Below, piece by piece: positions 1 to 10,375 of a stretch of 64,000 nucleotides of DNA. The DNA is taken from NCBI GenBank assembly GCA_023974075.1, contig JAMFTG010000633.1, positions 50,987 to 114,986 on the forward strand, given 5' to 3'. Every line of letters begins with the position of its first letter. Position 1 is the first letter of the stretch. Below the pieces are notes generated by a model that saw only the letters and a program-made list of their open reading frames with translations, did not search any database and was not told the origin of the DNA. The stretch is from Chaenocephalus aceratus. Lineage: Eukaryota > Chordata > Actinopteri > Perciformes > Channichthyidae. A program made the position numbers and the translations under genes.

Positions 1-439
1 ACACATTCACTCAATCATCACCTCACTGGACACCTCCGCAACGGTGATTCTCTACAGTCTCTGCTGGGGCCGTCAAGAAGCCTGGCGTTTACAGGCCACA
101 TTTTAACAATTTAGTGGCACACTGAATGTTCTAACAAGTCCCAACAGCAGCTTCACATACCTCGTATAGGGGGAATACACTCCTATCAGCCAGACAACGA
201 TAACTGGAACAAGAACACTCGTAATAGTCACAGCTGATTTGGGTGAGGAGTGAGTGGGCATTTAAAGTGTGGCGGGAGGTGCTAAACTACCTACAGCTGC
301 GCGTTTTCCTTATATGGAAGGGCCAGCTGACTAAAGAGGGGGGGTGTGTCTTAAAGGGGCAGTGGCGGCCCAGCCACGTGAAGAAATTATCTGACAGCTA
401 ATCTAGAAAACAGTAGCACCGGCTACAATCGCAATAAAT
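1..439. other. Intergenic, no gene seen
   Basis: No coding pattern, splice-flanked exon or clear repeat end was recognised here. The sequence is mixed composition and precedes the left arm of the inverted-repeat structure. Confidence 0.5.
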
Positions 440-1478
440 ATTATTATCGATATAGTTAGATTCCACCTTCATGATTATGAATCTGTGAGTGAATTGTTTT
501 CTAACACGACCCTTTTATTTATATTAGGTCTTAAAGTTTTTGCATAAATTAGGGCGTGGTCACGTTGATGGACAGTACATGCCTCACTGTCAGCTAACAG
601 CAACTTGTCCACTCTGCTAGGCTACAACCATAGAGGCTACAACGTTAGTTTGTCATAGTACTGTACCCTTTAGCTTTAGCCGTGTTCGTGGTGATTGTGC
701 CTTTTAGGGAATATTGTTACAAATACCAGACAATTAAAATGTCGTGCTGTGCGCTTGAATGTACTAACAGAACTTCCAAGAAGTCTAAAATGATAATATT
801 ATTATACATGTTAACCCCGTTCGCAGGTGTTTGTGTGCTTGGTAGCTTAGCTTGTTACTTATTAGCCAGCTAAGGACGTAACCCTTTATGCATACATATA
901 CATTTTAGTTTATGATTCAGCCTTGGGTAAGACTTTTATAGTATATGGCTATGACGCCCATAATGCTAAACGGGAGCAAATGTTAATAGGGGACCCAATT
1001 ATCCCAGTGGTGGCCGCCGGAGCTAACGGAGCCGCAGGGGGCTAGCTCCAGCCGGCGTCCCGGAGCTAGCCCACTGCGGCTCAGTTAGGTCCGGGCGGTG
1101 GAGTCCGTCTTTTCTCAACGTGTGAATGACAAGCATTAAGAATAACAAAATATAGCTAATTCTCTTGCAGATCTCATTTGATTATGAATGTAACATTTAT
1201 ATAGGGGAACTACACTGTTAGCAGTAACTTGGTATGCATGTATTTCATGTTAGCTTCGCTTCTTAGCCTGAGCTAGCTCTGTTTACTTCCAGTTCGGAGG
1301 CAGCTGGTCCCGCCTCGGCTCCGCCTCTTTGCCCTTATTTGGAGCAGGCGGGATTAGACTCTGACGTCACAGTCGAGCCGTTAGTGGCCGACTCCGCCTA
1401 CTAAGGGCTTCACGGCAATTCTGCAGAATCCTATGGGTGACATCACGGACACTACGTCCATTTATATATACAGTCTAT
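440..1478 (+). repeat. Left arm of a large diverged inverted repeat
   Basis: Two blocks in this arm reappear in reverse orientation at 9274-12360. Block A (about 440-570, containing tatcgatatagttagattcc and the stretch around ttaggtcttaaagttt) matches the reverse complement of about 12230-12360 at roughly nine bases in ten by eye. Block B (about 1240-1478, containing ccgactccgcctactaaggg and ending tatatatacagtctatgg) matches the reverse complement of about 9274-9510. Between the blocks the arms are more diverged. A 63-codon ORF at 682-873 with a hydrophobic end lies in this arm; I do not recognise it. The arms look like an old DNA-transposon or fold-back family, but no target duplication was identified. 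Confidence 0.65.
1012..1103. repeat. GC-rich imperfect palindrome (hairpin)
   Basis: The half reading ggagctaacggagccgcag then ggggctagctcc pairs with the half reading ggagctagcccactgcggctcagtt after reverse complementing, around a short GC-rich centre. It would form a hairpin with a stem of about 35-40 bp with mismatches. It lies inside the left inverted-repeat arm and may be an internal structure of that element. Confidence 0.6.
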
Positions 1479-1962
1479 GGCCCCTACACACGGCGGCGTG
1501 CGTTGCCGCTTGGCGGGGCGTGTCTTGAGCTTGAGGAGTCAACGCGAGCAACGCGACCAACAACCAATCACATGAATGTCCCGCCCCGGACATACAAAGC
1601 AAAAAAGCCCGGTTCTTCTATCTACTTCTATCCAGCCAAAATGGATGCCGGTTTGGTAGCAAGGGTGGCATTGATATATGCATTGTATCTCGGGAGGCGA
1701 CGTTGTGTGCGTCGCTGTTGGGTACATCTGAAAACAAAGGCGGACACCAACATGCGTTTGTCAATCGGACCCGCCGAGCGACTTGCCATCTGCCTACGGT
1801 ATGTTTAGTGTATTTCTACTTCTTTAATCTGACTCTGTATAGAGGCTTTGCATATGACGTCACGTTACCCGTGAAGTCAGCGCAACGGCCATACTGGAGT
1901 ACCAAAACAGACACCGTAATACGTCATACCTGTTCAATGTTTGTTTTTTTACCGGACATACA

Positions 1963-2874
1963 ATGGTTAACTTCTGTGCCATTGTTGGCTGCGGCAACAG
2001 AGGTGATCGAAACAGGGGGCCGAAGTCATTTTACAGGCTATCGGCGGTTATTATAAACACACCAGGGTGAAGCAACACATGAACTTTCAAAGCGTCGCCA
2101 GGAAAAATTGCTCAATAGGATCGGACGGGAGGATCTCAAACCATCCAACCACAACTATACTCGCGTTTGTGGGGATCATTTCACGTCAGGTAAGTGTCGG
2201 GTTTTACATACAAACATTCAAAATGAACATATAACCCACGTACTAAGACATGAATCTTAGGAAATAGGAATCCTGGAGTCTGTCACCGATAGACATTTCC
2301 GATTGTGGAGTATCTACAAAGTAAAGTCATCCCTTGGTCATCTTCAAGTTCACACCAGTCTGTCAATCCCCTGCAGCGCTTCGTTTAACTGTAATTTAAA
2401 GTAATTCCTCCCCCTACTGGCCATTTGATATGTAAACAGTGAAGGCTGTACAGTCCCTATCACCTTTTTCAGAGGCTTTTGGTTTCCTCAATTATTTGTC
2501 ATGTTCCAATGTCTTGACACCAGCATTTTAAATATATCTAAAGTCTGACTTGTCCTGTCAAAAGAGGTCAAATTTGTATTAATTAACAGTTCACCCAGGA
2601 TATAACTGACTTACAAGTGGCACTTTTTGACAAAAATCATCCTGACTGGGCACCGTCTGTCAAATTGGGCCACGAGAAAATTACAGCACCTTCCCCTGCT
2701 ACACATGCCAGTTATAAACGCGCCAGAAAAAGGTCATCCATCGCACTACTTGATCTCTACAGCATGGTATCTGATATACCATCTTTAGAAGAGCCCACAC
2801 CAGTCCTGGGAGCCACTGGGGCAGAAGAAGGACTGATTGAACCAGAGCCTGGCACTGCAACTCAGACTGATTAA
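1963..2874 (+). pseudogene. THAP-domain transposon protein, frameshifted and truncated
   Basis: Exon 1 (1963-2189) starts MVNFCAIVGCGNRGDR, with the paired cysteines that open a THAP zinc finger, then KSFYRLSAVI. A frame change near 2055-2065 is needed to continue into ELSKRRQEKLL and YTRVCGDHFTSG, the conserved C-x-x-H end of the THAP fold, and the exon then ends at a gtaagt donor. Exon 2 (about 2618-2874) gives ALFDKNHPDWAPSVKLGHEK and a basic KRARKR stretch, typical of the region just after a transposon THAP domain, and ends at TAA. No DDE nuclease domain follows. The domain would bind transposon-end DNA. Confidence 0.75.
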
Positions 2875-3532
2875 GCTTGGGTAAATACATTTTGAAAAAA
2901 ACAATTGAAAGGGCAAAGTATTATATTTATTACAGGTTTCCAATTTACCCATTGAAAAACAAGTACATGCTTCTTTAACTGTAAGCTGCAGAGACCACCT
3001 CACATAACAGATAGATTAACATTGTGTTCATATTACAGTTTTTTTCAATGCTAAAACACATTTTTTGAAAGCAGGGCTTATTTTCTCAAATCACTAAACA
3101 CAATTCACAAAACCATACACAAAGTGCAAAACACCTCATACAGACTGAAGCACTGCACCCAGAACTACAGAAACACTTACCTAAACCAAACTGTTGCACC
3201 AAATGGCACACACTTCATTCATAGTACAAGACATTTTGTAAAACCAACTACACACACCATCGTGCTCAAGCACACTGTTTTATGGCTTTTGATATAGAGA
3301 ATTCTGCAAATAAAGATTGTTCAAGTCTCCAAAATATGTGCAGAAACACAAATATACTGTTGTTATACTTTTACTTTTCAAAAAGTGGAAAGTTGAATTG
3401 CAAATTGGGTGCAAAGCTGAACATGTGTTTAGAGTTTTGGATATTTGAGCTGAGGTTTTGCTCTTTGAGTGTCAGTTTAAATAATGATGATTTTTGTGTC
3501 ATTTTAGTGTGCACAACTTGTTTTGATTGTTA
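2875..3532. other. AT-rich transposon interior, nothing recognised
   Basis: Sequence between the THAP exons and the LINE 3' end. It is AT-rich with many short oligo-T runs. No coding or RNA feature could be supported. Confidence 0.5.
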
Positions 3533-4386
3533 CACTTACATTACATTGCATTTAGCTGAGGCTTTTATCCAAAGTGACTTACAATAAGTGCGTTCGACCA
3601 ACAAAATACAACCTTGAAGAAAACAGAATCATAAAGTACATCAGGTTTCATAGAGCCAAACATTTTAAGTGCTACTCAACTGGCTTTAGATAAGCCAGCC
3701 CTTTATTAGTATATAAGTGCTTTGTTAGTAATTCTATTGCTCGAAGTGGAGTCGAAAGAGATGAGTTTTCAGTCTGGAAGGTGTGTAAGCTTTCTGCTGT
3801 CCTGATGTCAATGGGGAGCTCATTCCACCATTTTGGAGCCAGGATAGCAAACCCACTTGTTTCTGCTGATGGGAACTTGGGTCCCCCTCGCAGTGAGGGT
3901 GCAGCGAGCCGTTTGGTTGATGCAGAGCGGAGTGCACGTGCCGGGGTGTACGGTTTAACCATGTCCTGGATGTAGGAAGGGCCAGATCCATTCACAGCAT
4001 GGTACACAAGTACCAGTGTCTTGAAGTGGATTCTAGCAGTTACCGGAAGCCAGTGGAGGGAGCGGAGGAGCGGCGTGGTGTGGGAACATTTAGGAAGGTT
4101 GAAGACCAGACGAGCCGCTGCATTCTGGATGAGCTGCAGAGGTCAGATGGCACATGCAGGTAGACCAGCCAGGAGGGAGTTGCAGTAGTCTAGGCGTGAG
4201 GTGACGAGAGCCTGGACCAGAACCGGCGTCGCTTTCTGGGTCAGCTGGGGACGTCTCCTCCTGATGTTGTAAAGCGTGTATCTGCAGCAGCGGGTTGTAG
4301 CAGCGATGTTTGCAGTGAAGGACAGGTTGTTATCTAGGGTCACACCCAGATTCCTTGCAGTCTGAGTCGGGGAAACAACAGAGGGG
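3533..4386 (-). mobile_element. 5'-truncated L2-type LINE (ORF2 C-terminus and 3' end)
   Basis: Read on the minus strand, the coding remnant gives NLGVTLDNNLSF, LYNIRRRRPQLTQKATPVLV, SRLDYCNSLLAGLPACAI, then after an in-frame TGA YHAVNGSGPSYIQDM, PYTPARALRSAS and LAPKWWNELPIDIRTAESL. This is the stereotyped C-terminus of fish L2-clade reverse transcriptases. The 3' end carries aaaagcctcagctaaatgc followed by a tgtaatgtaa-type tail. The stop codon and the missing 5' portion mark it as a dead insertion. It sits inside the ISL2EU element. Confidence 0.85.
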
Positions 4387-4504
4387 CCGTGTACTTACAT
4401 GTTCTTTATATAGATTTGATGTAAAAGAAACAAGTTCAATCAAATAAATATATACACTGTCATTCAGATTGATTAGTACTTCTGTTTCTTTTGAGAGGGG
4501 ACAC

Positions 4505-5603
4505 CTTTTCCTGGGTAACTGTCTTGGCATCACGTATCCGTATAGATGTTTCTATGTAGAAAAGGAGAGATGCAACATGGGTACATGTTGATCCCAAACC
4601 AGCCTTGCAGTTGCAGTTAGCTGTGATGATGACGGCACCATCCTTCTTCATCAGTACCCACGGACATGTTGGCGGCAGCCCAATACTCTGAGAATGCAAT
4701 ACCTGAAAAATAAAATACAAAAATATTATTGGATTGTTGACTATTTAGAACCACCTTGTCATATGCTAGGTAGCGCATAACAGAAGCTGACAACCAAGAA
4801 TAGGTTCACAACTTTTGGAATTTAAATATATTGCAATATATAATAAAGCTTTATTTATAAAGCCCTTTTCATAAAGCATGTGTAGCTCAAAGTGCTTTAC
4901 AATCACAAGTTAAAAAGAAACCACGAGAAATTCCCCTCAGATCAGATGTTAAGACCTTTACAGGTACACAACAACATATATATACATATAACATTTTAAA
5001 AGGTTAAGAGACACGGCGAGGTAAAAGGTATGATAATAAAAATACATAAGACACAAGACTAAGTTAATTGATGCAACAATATAAAACCCTATAAAATAAA
5101 GTAAACATATAGATACAACAAAAATATAAGCTGGTGTTTAAAAATGTCCACTGAGTTGGCCTCTGATATTTCTTGGTAGCGTAGTGGATAAAAGCAGCCT
5201 CACCCATTTTATTTTGGGGGACTTTAGGGATATTTAAAAAGCCAGCTGAAGAGGACCTCAAGAAATATTTACTCACTTTTCCAGCTATTACAGCCACATC
5301 TCCTTGATATGCAACGCAAACGTCGCGGATCCACCCGGATGTGAACTCTTTATGTGCCTAGAGTCCTTTGTACGCCTTCATTTCCTCCATGGTGTACAAT
5401 GGAATAGGCGTAAACACAGGTAGTAAACACAGGTAGTTCACGATATCACAGTAGGAAAGTGAAGGCCATTAATTTATATCGGTGCTGTAATCCTTAACGG
5501 GAATCAAATAAGGGTCCACCGAACCAATCGACGTACATTTTTCTCTGTAAACGGTCTTATCCTCCGGGTTTAGTGATTCGTAGTAGCCTTTCATTTTCGC
5601 CAT
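4505..5603 (-). pseudogene. SWIM/YqaJ-family ISL2EU gene, first two exons only
   Basis: Exon 1 runs from ATG at 5603 to a gtgagt donor after 5277. It reads MAKMKGYYESLNPEDKTVY, IGSVDPYLIP, DIVNYL, then MEEMKAYKGL, FTSGWIRDVC and AGK. Two in-frame stops interrupt it, just after TDIN and just after KGL. Exon 2 (4702-4505) follows a tttttcag acceptor and reads VLHSQSIGLPPTCPW then NCNCKAGLGSTCTHVASLLF, which is the C-x-C...C-x-H SWIM zinc finger. The order 'VDPY/P, DIVNYL, AYKSLEAY-like, SWIM' is that of proteins that end in a YqaJ exonuclease domain in ISL2EU elements. No YqaJ exons remain here. Confidence 0.75.
4835..5060 (-). repeat. Probable LINE/SINE 3'-end relic
   Basis: The stretch ataaagctttatttataaag followed by aaagtgctttacaatcac has the look of a reverse-oriented retroposon tail (a tgtaaagcactttg-type end plus aataaa). 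It lies in the intron between the two exons of the YqaJ-family pseudogene. Confidence 0.35.
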
Positions 5604-5779
5604 TTTTGAACGCTGCCGCCAGTAGAGTGGTACTCCAAGATGTCTGACGCGAAATCCCATGACGTCATTAGGAAGCCTCTATAGAAAGAGAGAGAGTGCA
5701 TGCCATTGACGAATGAAGTCTGTGATTTATTTCAGATGGATAACATTAATTAAGATAGCTATGTTAACACAGTATTGCT

Positions 5780-5995
5780 CCCCTGTGTGTGTGTGTGGTC
5801 TGTGTGTGTGTGTGGTCTGTGTGTGTGTGGGGTGTGTGTGTGTGTGGGGTCTGTGTGCGTGTGTGTGGTATGTGTGTGCGTGGGGTGTGTATGGTCTGTG
5901 CATGGTGTGTGGGGTGTGTGTGTTTGTGGGGTCTGTATGCGTGTGTGGTCTGTGTGCATGTGTGTGTGCGTGTGTGTGCGTGCGTGTGGGGTCTG
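5780..5995. repeat. Imperfect TG microsatellite
   Basis: Interrupted tgtgtg tract with periodic gg and gtct units, immediately before exon 2 of the Harbinger nuclease. It is not coding, despite open frames on both strands. Confidence 0.85.
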
Positions 5996-7347
5996 AAATT
6001 GTTTTATTTATATTATAATTTAATATATTTATATTACTTTTTTCTCAGGTACCTGGCAACCGGTGACTCGTACAGGACAATAGCATTCAGCTATAGGGTT
6101 GGTGATATAACAGTGGCTGTCATCGTCAGGGAGGTTGCGGGTGCCATCTGGACCGCCCTGGTTGAGGAGACCATGCCGGTACCACAGACGGAGGACTGGA
6201 GAGCCATCACTGCTGAGTTCCAGGAGCGCTGGAACTTTCCAAATTGCGTCGGTGCCATTGATGAGAAGCACGTGGTGATCCAGGCTTGTGATCTACTTCA
6301 ATTATACGTCCAGTCACTCCTTGGTACTGCTGGCTGTCGTGGATGCCCAGTACCTCTTCAGAGTAGTGGATGTTGGAGGCTTTGGAAGGAGCAGCGACAG
6401 TGGGAGCCTGAGGAATTCCGCTTTTGGAGAGAGCCTCAGAGATGGCAGTCTGCAGCTACCACCTGACACCGTCATCCCAGGAGCAGAGCGGCTCGGCCTT
6501 CTCCCCCATGTCTTCGTTGGAGATGAAGCTTTTCCGCTGCTGGACAACCTGCTGCGTCCATTCCCTGGACGCCAGATCACACGCGAGAGGAGGATCTTCA
6601 ATTACCCGCCTCAGCCGGGCCAGGTTGGTGGTTGAATGTGCGTTTGGCATCCTCTCATCTCGGTGGAGAATGTTCAGGCGTGCCATCACCACCAGCCCGG
6701 AGGTAACAGAGTGGTGTGTGAAGGCCGCCTGTGTGTTGCACAACTTCCTCCGCAGGAAGACAATAGGAAGGTCATCACGCACACCTGTCGAGGAGTCCAC
6801 GGATGAAGCTCCAGATACTCCAACCCTGCGTGATGTACCGAGGATGACGCAGATCGCTCCAACTGCGGGAGAAATTCTGCTCCTATTTCAATGAGGAGGG
6901 TGCAGTGCCATGGCAGCAGAATGTGGTGTAGGGTCACCATGGCTCTTTTAAGAGCATCCAAACCAAAAGATCTTTTAAGAGCTACCCATATTTTCTTTAA
7001 AAAGCAAATATTCCAAATGAGCCATTTCAAAATAAAACATTCCTTATAAACATGTTTCTTGAATTGATATTATGATATTGCTAACAACCTTTTTCCTTCA
7101 GCCCTGTTTTTACTGATAAACCACTCATAATTTCAATAGGTTTTCAAATGGACAATTGTACAGAAGACAGCACATTATACATCGACATACATGAAGCTTC
7201 TGGTATGTTGCAACTGATAAACCACATGAACAAGTGAAGACACAGTATAGTCATAACATACTTTTTAAATAACTTTTATTTAGGTAAGTGTGTGATGATT
7301 GGATAAGTGTAAAACCTGTAGTGTAGTATGGGTGTGAATTGCAAAAA

Positions 7348-8362
7348 TCAGTTCTCTTCCATCTCCTGCTCTGCCTCAAAAATTAATTTATATATTTCAA
7401 ATCGGACTCTTGTCCTCTTTGCTATGGACAGCCTTCGCATGGCAGGCAAGAGGCTCCTGAAAAATAACTCATCCTCATCCTCCACCACTACTGGTGGGGG
7501 TGGTGGAGGATGAGGTTGAGGTGGTGGCACGAACAGAGGACTGATGGCTGACATCAAGCCTTTTTCGAAGGAGGACATCTCCCTTCCCCTTCTCCTCTTT
7601 CCCCGGTCCAGGTCCTCAACAATCGCCTCCTCCTCCTCCTCCTGTCCCGTCTTCCTTGCCTCAGCTTGTTGACTGTCGGTCGGCTGGCTGACACTTGGCT
7701 GGATTTCTAGCTGGCTCTCTGCCTCTGGCACCAGGTTGGATGGAGGCACGGTTTGCCGGGGGACATTGCTGGACTTCTCACGGTCAATGATAAATGGGGT
7801 TAAAAACCCCATCACTGCCGTCAAACGCCAGGGCTTATATCCCCCGGACGACCCTGCCCACTTCTCTTTGCCTCTTTCTCCTTGGTTTTCTCCTTTCTGA
7901 ATCTGTCCCTCAGTGACTTCCATTTTGTCCCGCATACTTCCTCTAATGAAATGAAATAATAAACTTAATTTCTTGAATTACTTGAAGAATTTACTAAATT
8001 GTTCCTCCATTAATGAAAACCAAATCCCTTTATCACTGTCAATTGCATACAAGTTTTTACATGTCACACTTTATATGATGAACATGTATGACATTAATGT
8101 CTATGGTGCTATTTTATGCAACATTCATGCTACATCCATGCTGGCTAAATATACTGTCTATGCTTGCTAGCTGTCCATTCAAACGAAGTAGCCTACACTG
8201 GATATAAACTCCACAAACAGGCGAAAACCTACCAGTTTCACCCACTGTCTCTGCCACCTCCCTCCATGCCTGGCTCCTCCGGTTTGTATCCCTGTAGGTA
8301 AAGAGGGACTGGTCATATAATACCGGGTGATTCCCTACCTCCACGATAATTTTCTCCTCCAT
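7348..8362 (-). pseudogene. MADF-BESS (Myb/SANT-like) Harbinger accessory protein, frameshifted
   Basis: Exon 1 (8362-8233) starts MEEKIIVEVGNHPVLYDQSL and continues YRDTNRRSQAWREVAETVGE, the start of a MADF domain, ending at a gtaggt donor. Exon 2 (7942-7348) follows an attag acceptor and reads EEVCGTKWKSLRDRFRKEK, completing MADF. Near 7870 one base appears lost: the reading frame then becomes SGGYKPWRLTAVMGFLTPFI. A central low-complexity PPPP stretch precedes the C-terminal ELFFRSLLPAMRRL and RVRFEIYKLIFEAE, a BESS-type motif. In PIF/Harbinger elements this protein binds the ends and brings the nuclease to the nucleus. It is transcribed away from the nuclease gene, as is usual. Confidence 0.8.
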
Positions 8363-8642
8363 TTTTTGACATATGGGAAATAACTGCGGTCTGGCTCTCC
8401 CAACATACAAGCGGTTTGATTGGCTAGCGCTTGCACTGTCAGATTTGCATACGGGATTTGATTGGCTGACGCCTCCGTCGAGGCGGCAAAAGTAGAAGAT
8501 TGCTCTACTTTTGCAGCAAGCACCGCGAGAGAAGCTACGCTTTGCTCCCACAATGCAGTTCGGCGAATCGTGACGTCACCCCATTCAAAGTGAATGGGCA
8601 GAAGCGTTGAAGCGGCAAAGCACGCCACCGTGTGTAGGGGCC

Positions 8643-9273
8643 GTAGTGTATCCTCGGTTATAGCTCCTCCAGAGAGCCTCCTCGACGCTCGATCCTCGGT
8701 CCTCGAAGTGCATTTATAGAAATTAGAGCCTTCAACATGGCGCGTTAAAATTCATTTCCGGGTCGAGGAGGGGTTATTTGATGAAATGAGAAAGGGCCTA
8801 TATGTATACTGCATCCCTCCATATCAAATAAACCATAAACAAATACATAAAGTCGTGTTCACTGCAGCGATCTATTTTACACACAAAACTATGAAAACTT
8901 GGTGATATACAGTGGCATTTTCTCCTGGAGAACAAGGGAAGACAGGCTTCTCCTGTTTTTTCAGCCTTTGTTATCATTTTGATAATTAAAAATATATATT
9001 CTTGTCTGTGGTTGTTTTTGCGTTCAGGGCATACAAGAGGTGTAACATTATTTGAATACCAAAACTACATTGAAATAGTGTCTAGCTTGAACAGCAACTA
9101 AGTAGCTGTAACATTACTGGGTTATTTGGTGATAACTACCAAAGTAAAGTAACTTCAGACGCAGACGTCACGTAGCTTCTCAGACGAGAGGGGTGGAGAC
9201 GAGAGGGGTGGAGACGAGAGTGTCACGTTACTTCTCTCACGGCATAGTTCACGGCATGGTAGACGACGATCGA
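8643..9273. other. Transposon-derived spacer
   Basis: No gene. A stretch near 8690-8710 rich in tcctcggtcctcg resembles the one near 17575-17610 and suggests shared repeat ancestry. A small gagaggggtggagac direct repeat occurs near 9186-9216. Confidence 0.45.
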
Positions 9274-9479
9274 CCATAGACTGTATATATAAATGGACGT
9301 AGGGTCCGTGACCTCACCCATAGGATTCTGCAGAGTTGCCGTGAAGCCCTTAGTAGGCGGAGTCGGCCACTAAAGGCTCGACAGTGACGTCAGAGTTCAA
9401 CTCCCGCCTGTTCCAGCCTGCTCCAAATAAGGGCAAAGAGGCGGGACCTGCTGCCACCCAGCTGGAAGTTCCAGAGCTA

Positions 9480-10375
9480 GCTGAAGCTACCAAGCTAAGC
9501 TAACATGCTCCCCATCTGCACACTGCCGTCGCATTTTACGTTGCTAAGGTAAGCGGACATAAAACTATTCAGCAAAACTATAAATAATAATCTAAGTTAT
9601 TGAGTTTTTAGCATAATACTTCAGGATCTTAAAACCCCTTAATGTTTGTATGCAATTGTGCTAAATTCAACACTGGAATCAAGCAAATATTAATATGTTT
9701 GCATGACATTAGTTATTTGTATTTTGATATCACTTAATTATACGTTTAAGTCAAGCTAAGGTACATGTGATGGTAGCTAGTTAGTGCTCTTACCTGTGAG
9801 GCCTCCTCCAAACAGCATAATAACCAGACTGTATCATTAAAACTAAGTACCAGTTCTAGATCCTTGACTTTAGACAAACAATTCAAAAGACAACATGTAT
9901 TTAAAGACCAATCTTTATTTGAATGTGCCCCTTAACCTGATATATTAGTTATACAGTAATAGTATTGACAATCTAAAAAAACTGAGCAACTCAACAGTCA
10001 ACTTTATGTTTCTTATTGTCTAAAGCATTTATTATTTTCATTTTCCCCCTCTCATATTCAGTGTGGACGGATTGAGACAGCATGGTGTCCAGAGAGCTGC
10101 AGAGACTTCAGGGAGAAACCTCCGTGTGATGGACGTCCAGTCTGTTGGTGTGGAGAGGACTGAGGGTCTTTCCTCAGCGAGGAGGACCAGGGCTGATGGA
10201 GGAGCCCATGCTGGGCATAGCTGATACCAACTGCACAGGCCTAGTCTGTCACTTTATTTGACTAAATGTGTTTACTTATAAATGTAATAGGTTTACACCT
10301 TCTGTCCATATGTGCTTTTTATTTAAAACATTTGATTAACTTTTGGTTCACATTTCAATAAATTGTATTTGTATT
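9480..10375 (+). other. Possible spliced noncoding transcript in the repeat arm
   Basis: A gtaagc donor at 9549 follows a promoter-like GC-rich stretch. A strong acceptor (ttttccccctctcatattcag) opens a possible last exon at 10062, and an AATAAA lies at 10357-10362. The exon has no long ORF. Its compact gene-like form could be a transposon-borne or exapted noncoding transcript. No family was recognised. Confidence 0.3.

Larger units (their letters stand above)
1842..5679. mobile_element. ISL2EU-type DNA transposon inside the Harbinger nuclease intron
   Basis: Both ends read TA then GAGGCTT, with a tgacgtca core about 15 bp inside, in inverted orientation: left gaggctttgcatatgacgtc, right in reverse complement gaggcttcctaatgacgtca. 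TA dinucleotides at 1840-1841 and 5680-5681 look like the 2-bp target duplication reported for this superfamily. The element carries a THAP-domain gene on the plus strand next to the left end and a SWIM/YqaJ-family gene on the minus strand next to the right end, which is the gene pair associated with ISL2EU. The catalytic portions of both genes are missing, so this is an internally deleted relic. An L2 LINE is inserted within it. Confidence 0.8.
1641..6894 (+). pseudogene. HARBI1-like PIF/Harbinger nuclease, two exons, broken
   Basis: Exon 1 (1641-1798) begins ATG and ends in a CTACG/gtatgt donor, with CWVHL followed by a PAERLAICLR motif. Exon 2 starts after tttctcag at 6049 and restores the arginine codon, giving LRYLATGDSYRTIAFSYR, a hallmark of the HARBI1/DDE_Tnp_4 family. 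Further on are RWNFPNCVGAIDEKHVVIQA, VVDAQYLFRVVDVGGFGR, DEAFPLL and CAFGILSSRWRMFRR. Damage: exon 1 lacks the segment normally between the WVH and PAERL motifs; a short deletion with a frame change follows HVVIQA near 6285; and one extra C near 6606 breaks the frame after RIFNY. The nuclease would have cut and pasted the element in the nucleus. This copy cannot encode it. Confidence 0.85.
1479..8642. mobile_element. PIF/Harbinger DNA transposon, decayed, hosting a nested ISL2EU
   Basis: The ends are inverted copies: the left starts ggcccctacacacggcggcg at 1479 and the right, read in reverse complement from 8642, starts ggcccctacacacggtggcg. Between them are the two genes typical of PIF/Harbinger elements: a DDE nuclease on the plus strand (exon pieces at 1641-1798 and 6049-6894) and a MADF-BESS DNA-binding protein on the minus strand (8362-7348). 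Both are frameshifted. A clean 3-bp target duplication could not be fixed because the insertion lies at the edge of another repeat block. About 3.8 kb of its length is an ISL2EU insertion in the nuclease gene's intron. Confidence 0.8.

Noticed and set aside
1437..1808. 123-codon open frame spanning the Harbinger left end
   Set aside because: It crosses the terminal repeat; the real coding frame here is the nuclease exon starting at 1641 in a different frame.
3282..3587. 101-codon open frame near the ISL2EU interior
   Set aside because: AT-rich with no domain; its end runs into the L2 3' tail.
5789..6048. Cysteine-rich open frame joined upstream of the Harbinger nuclease
   Set aside because: It is TG-repeat translation. 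A clear acceptor at 6048 and the donor at 1799 show this region is intron.
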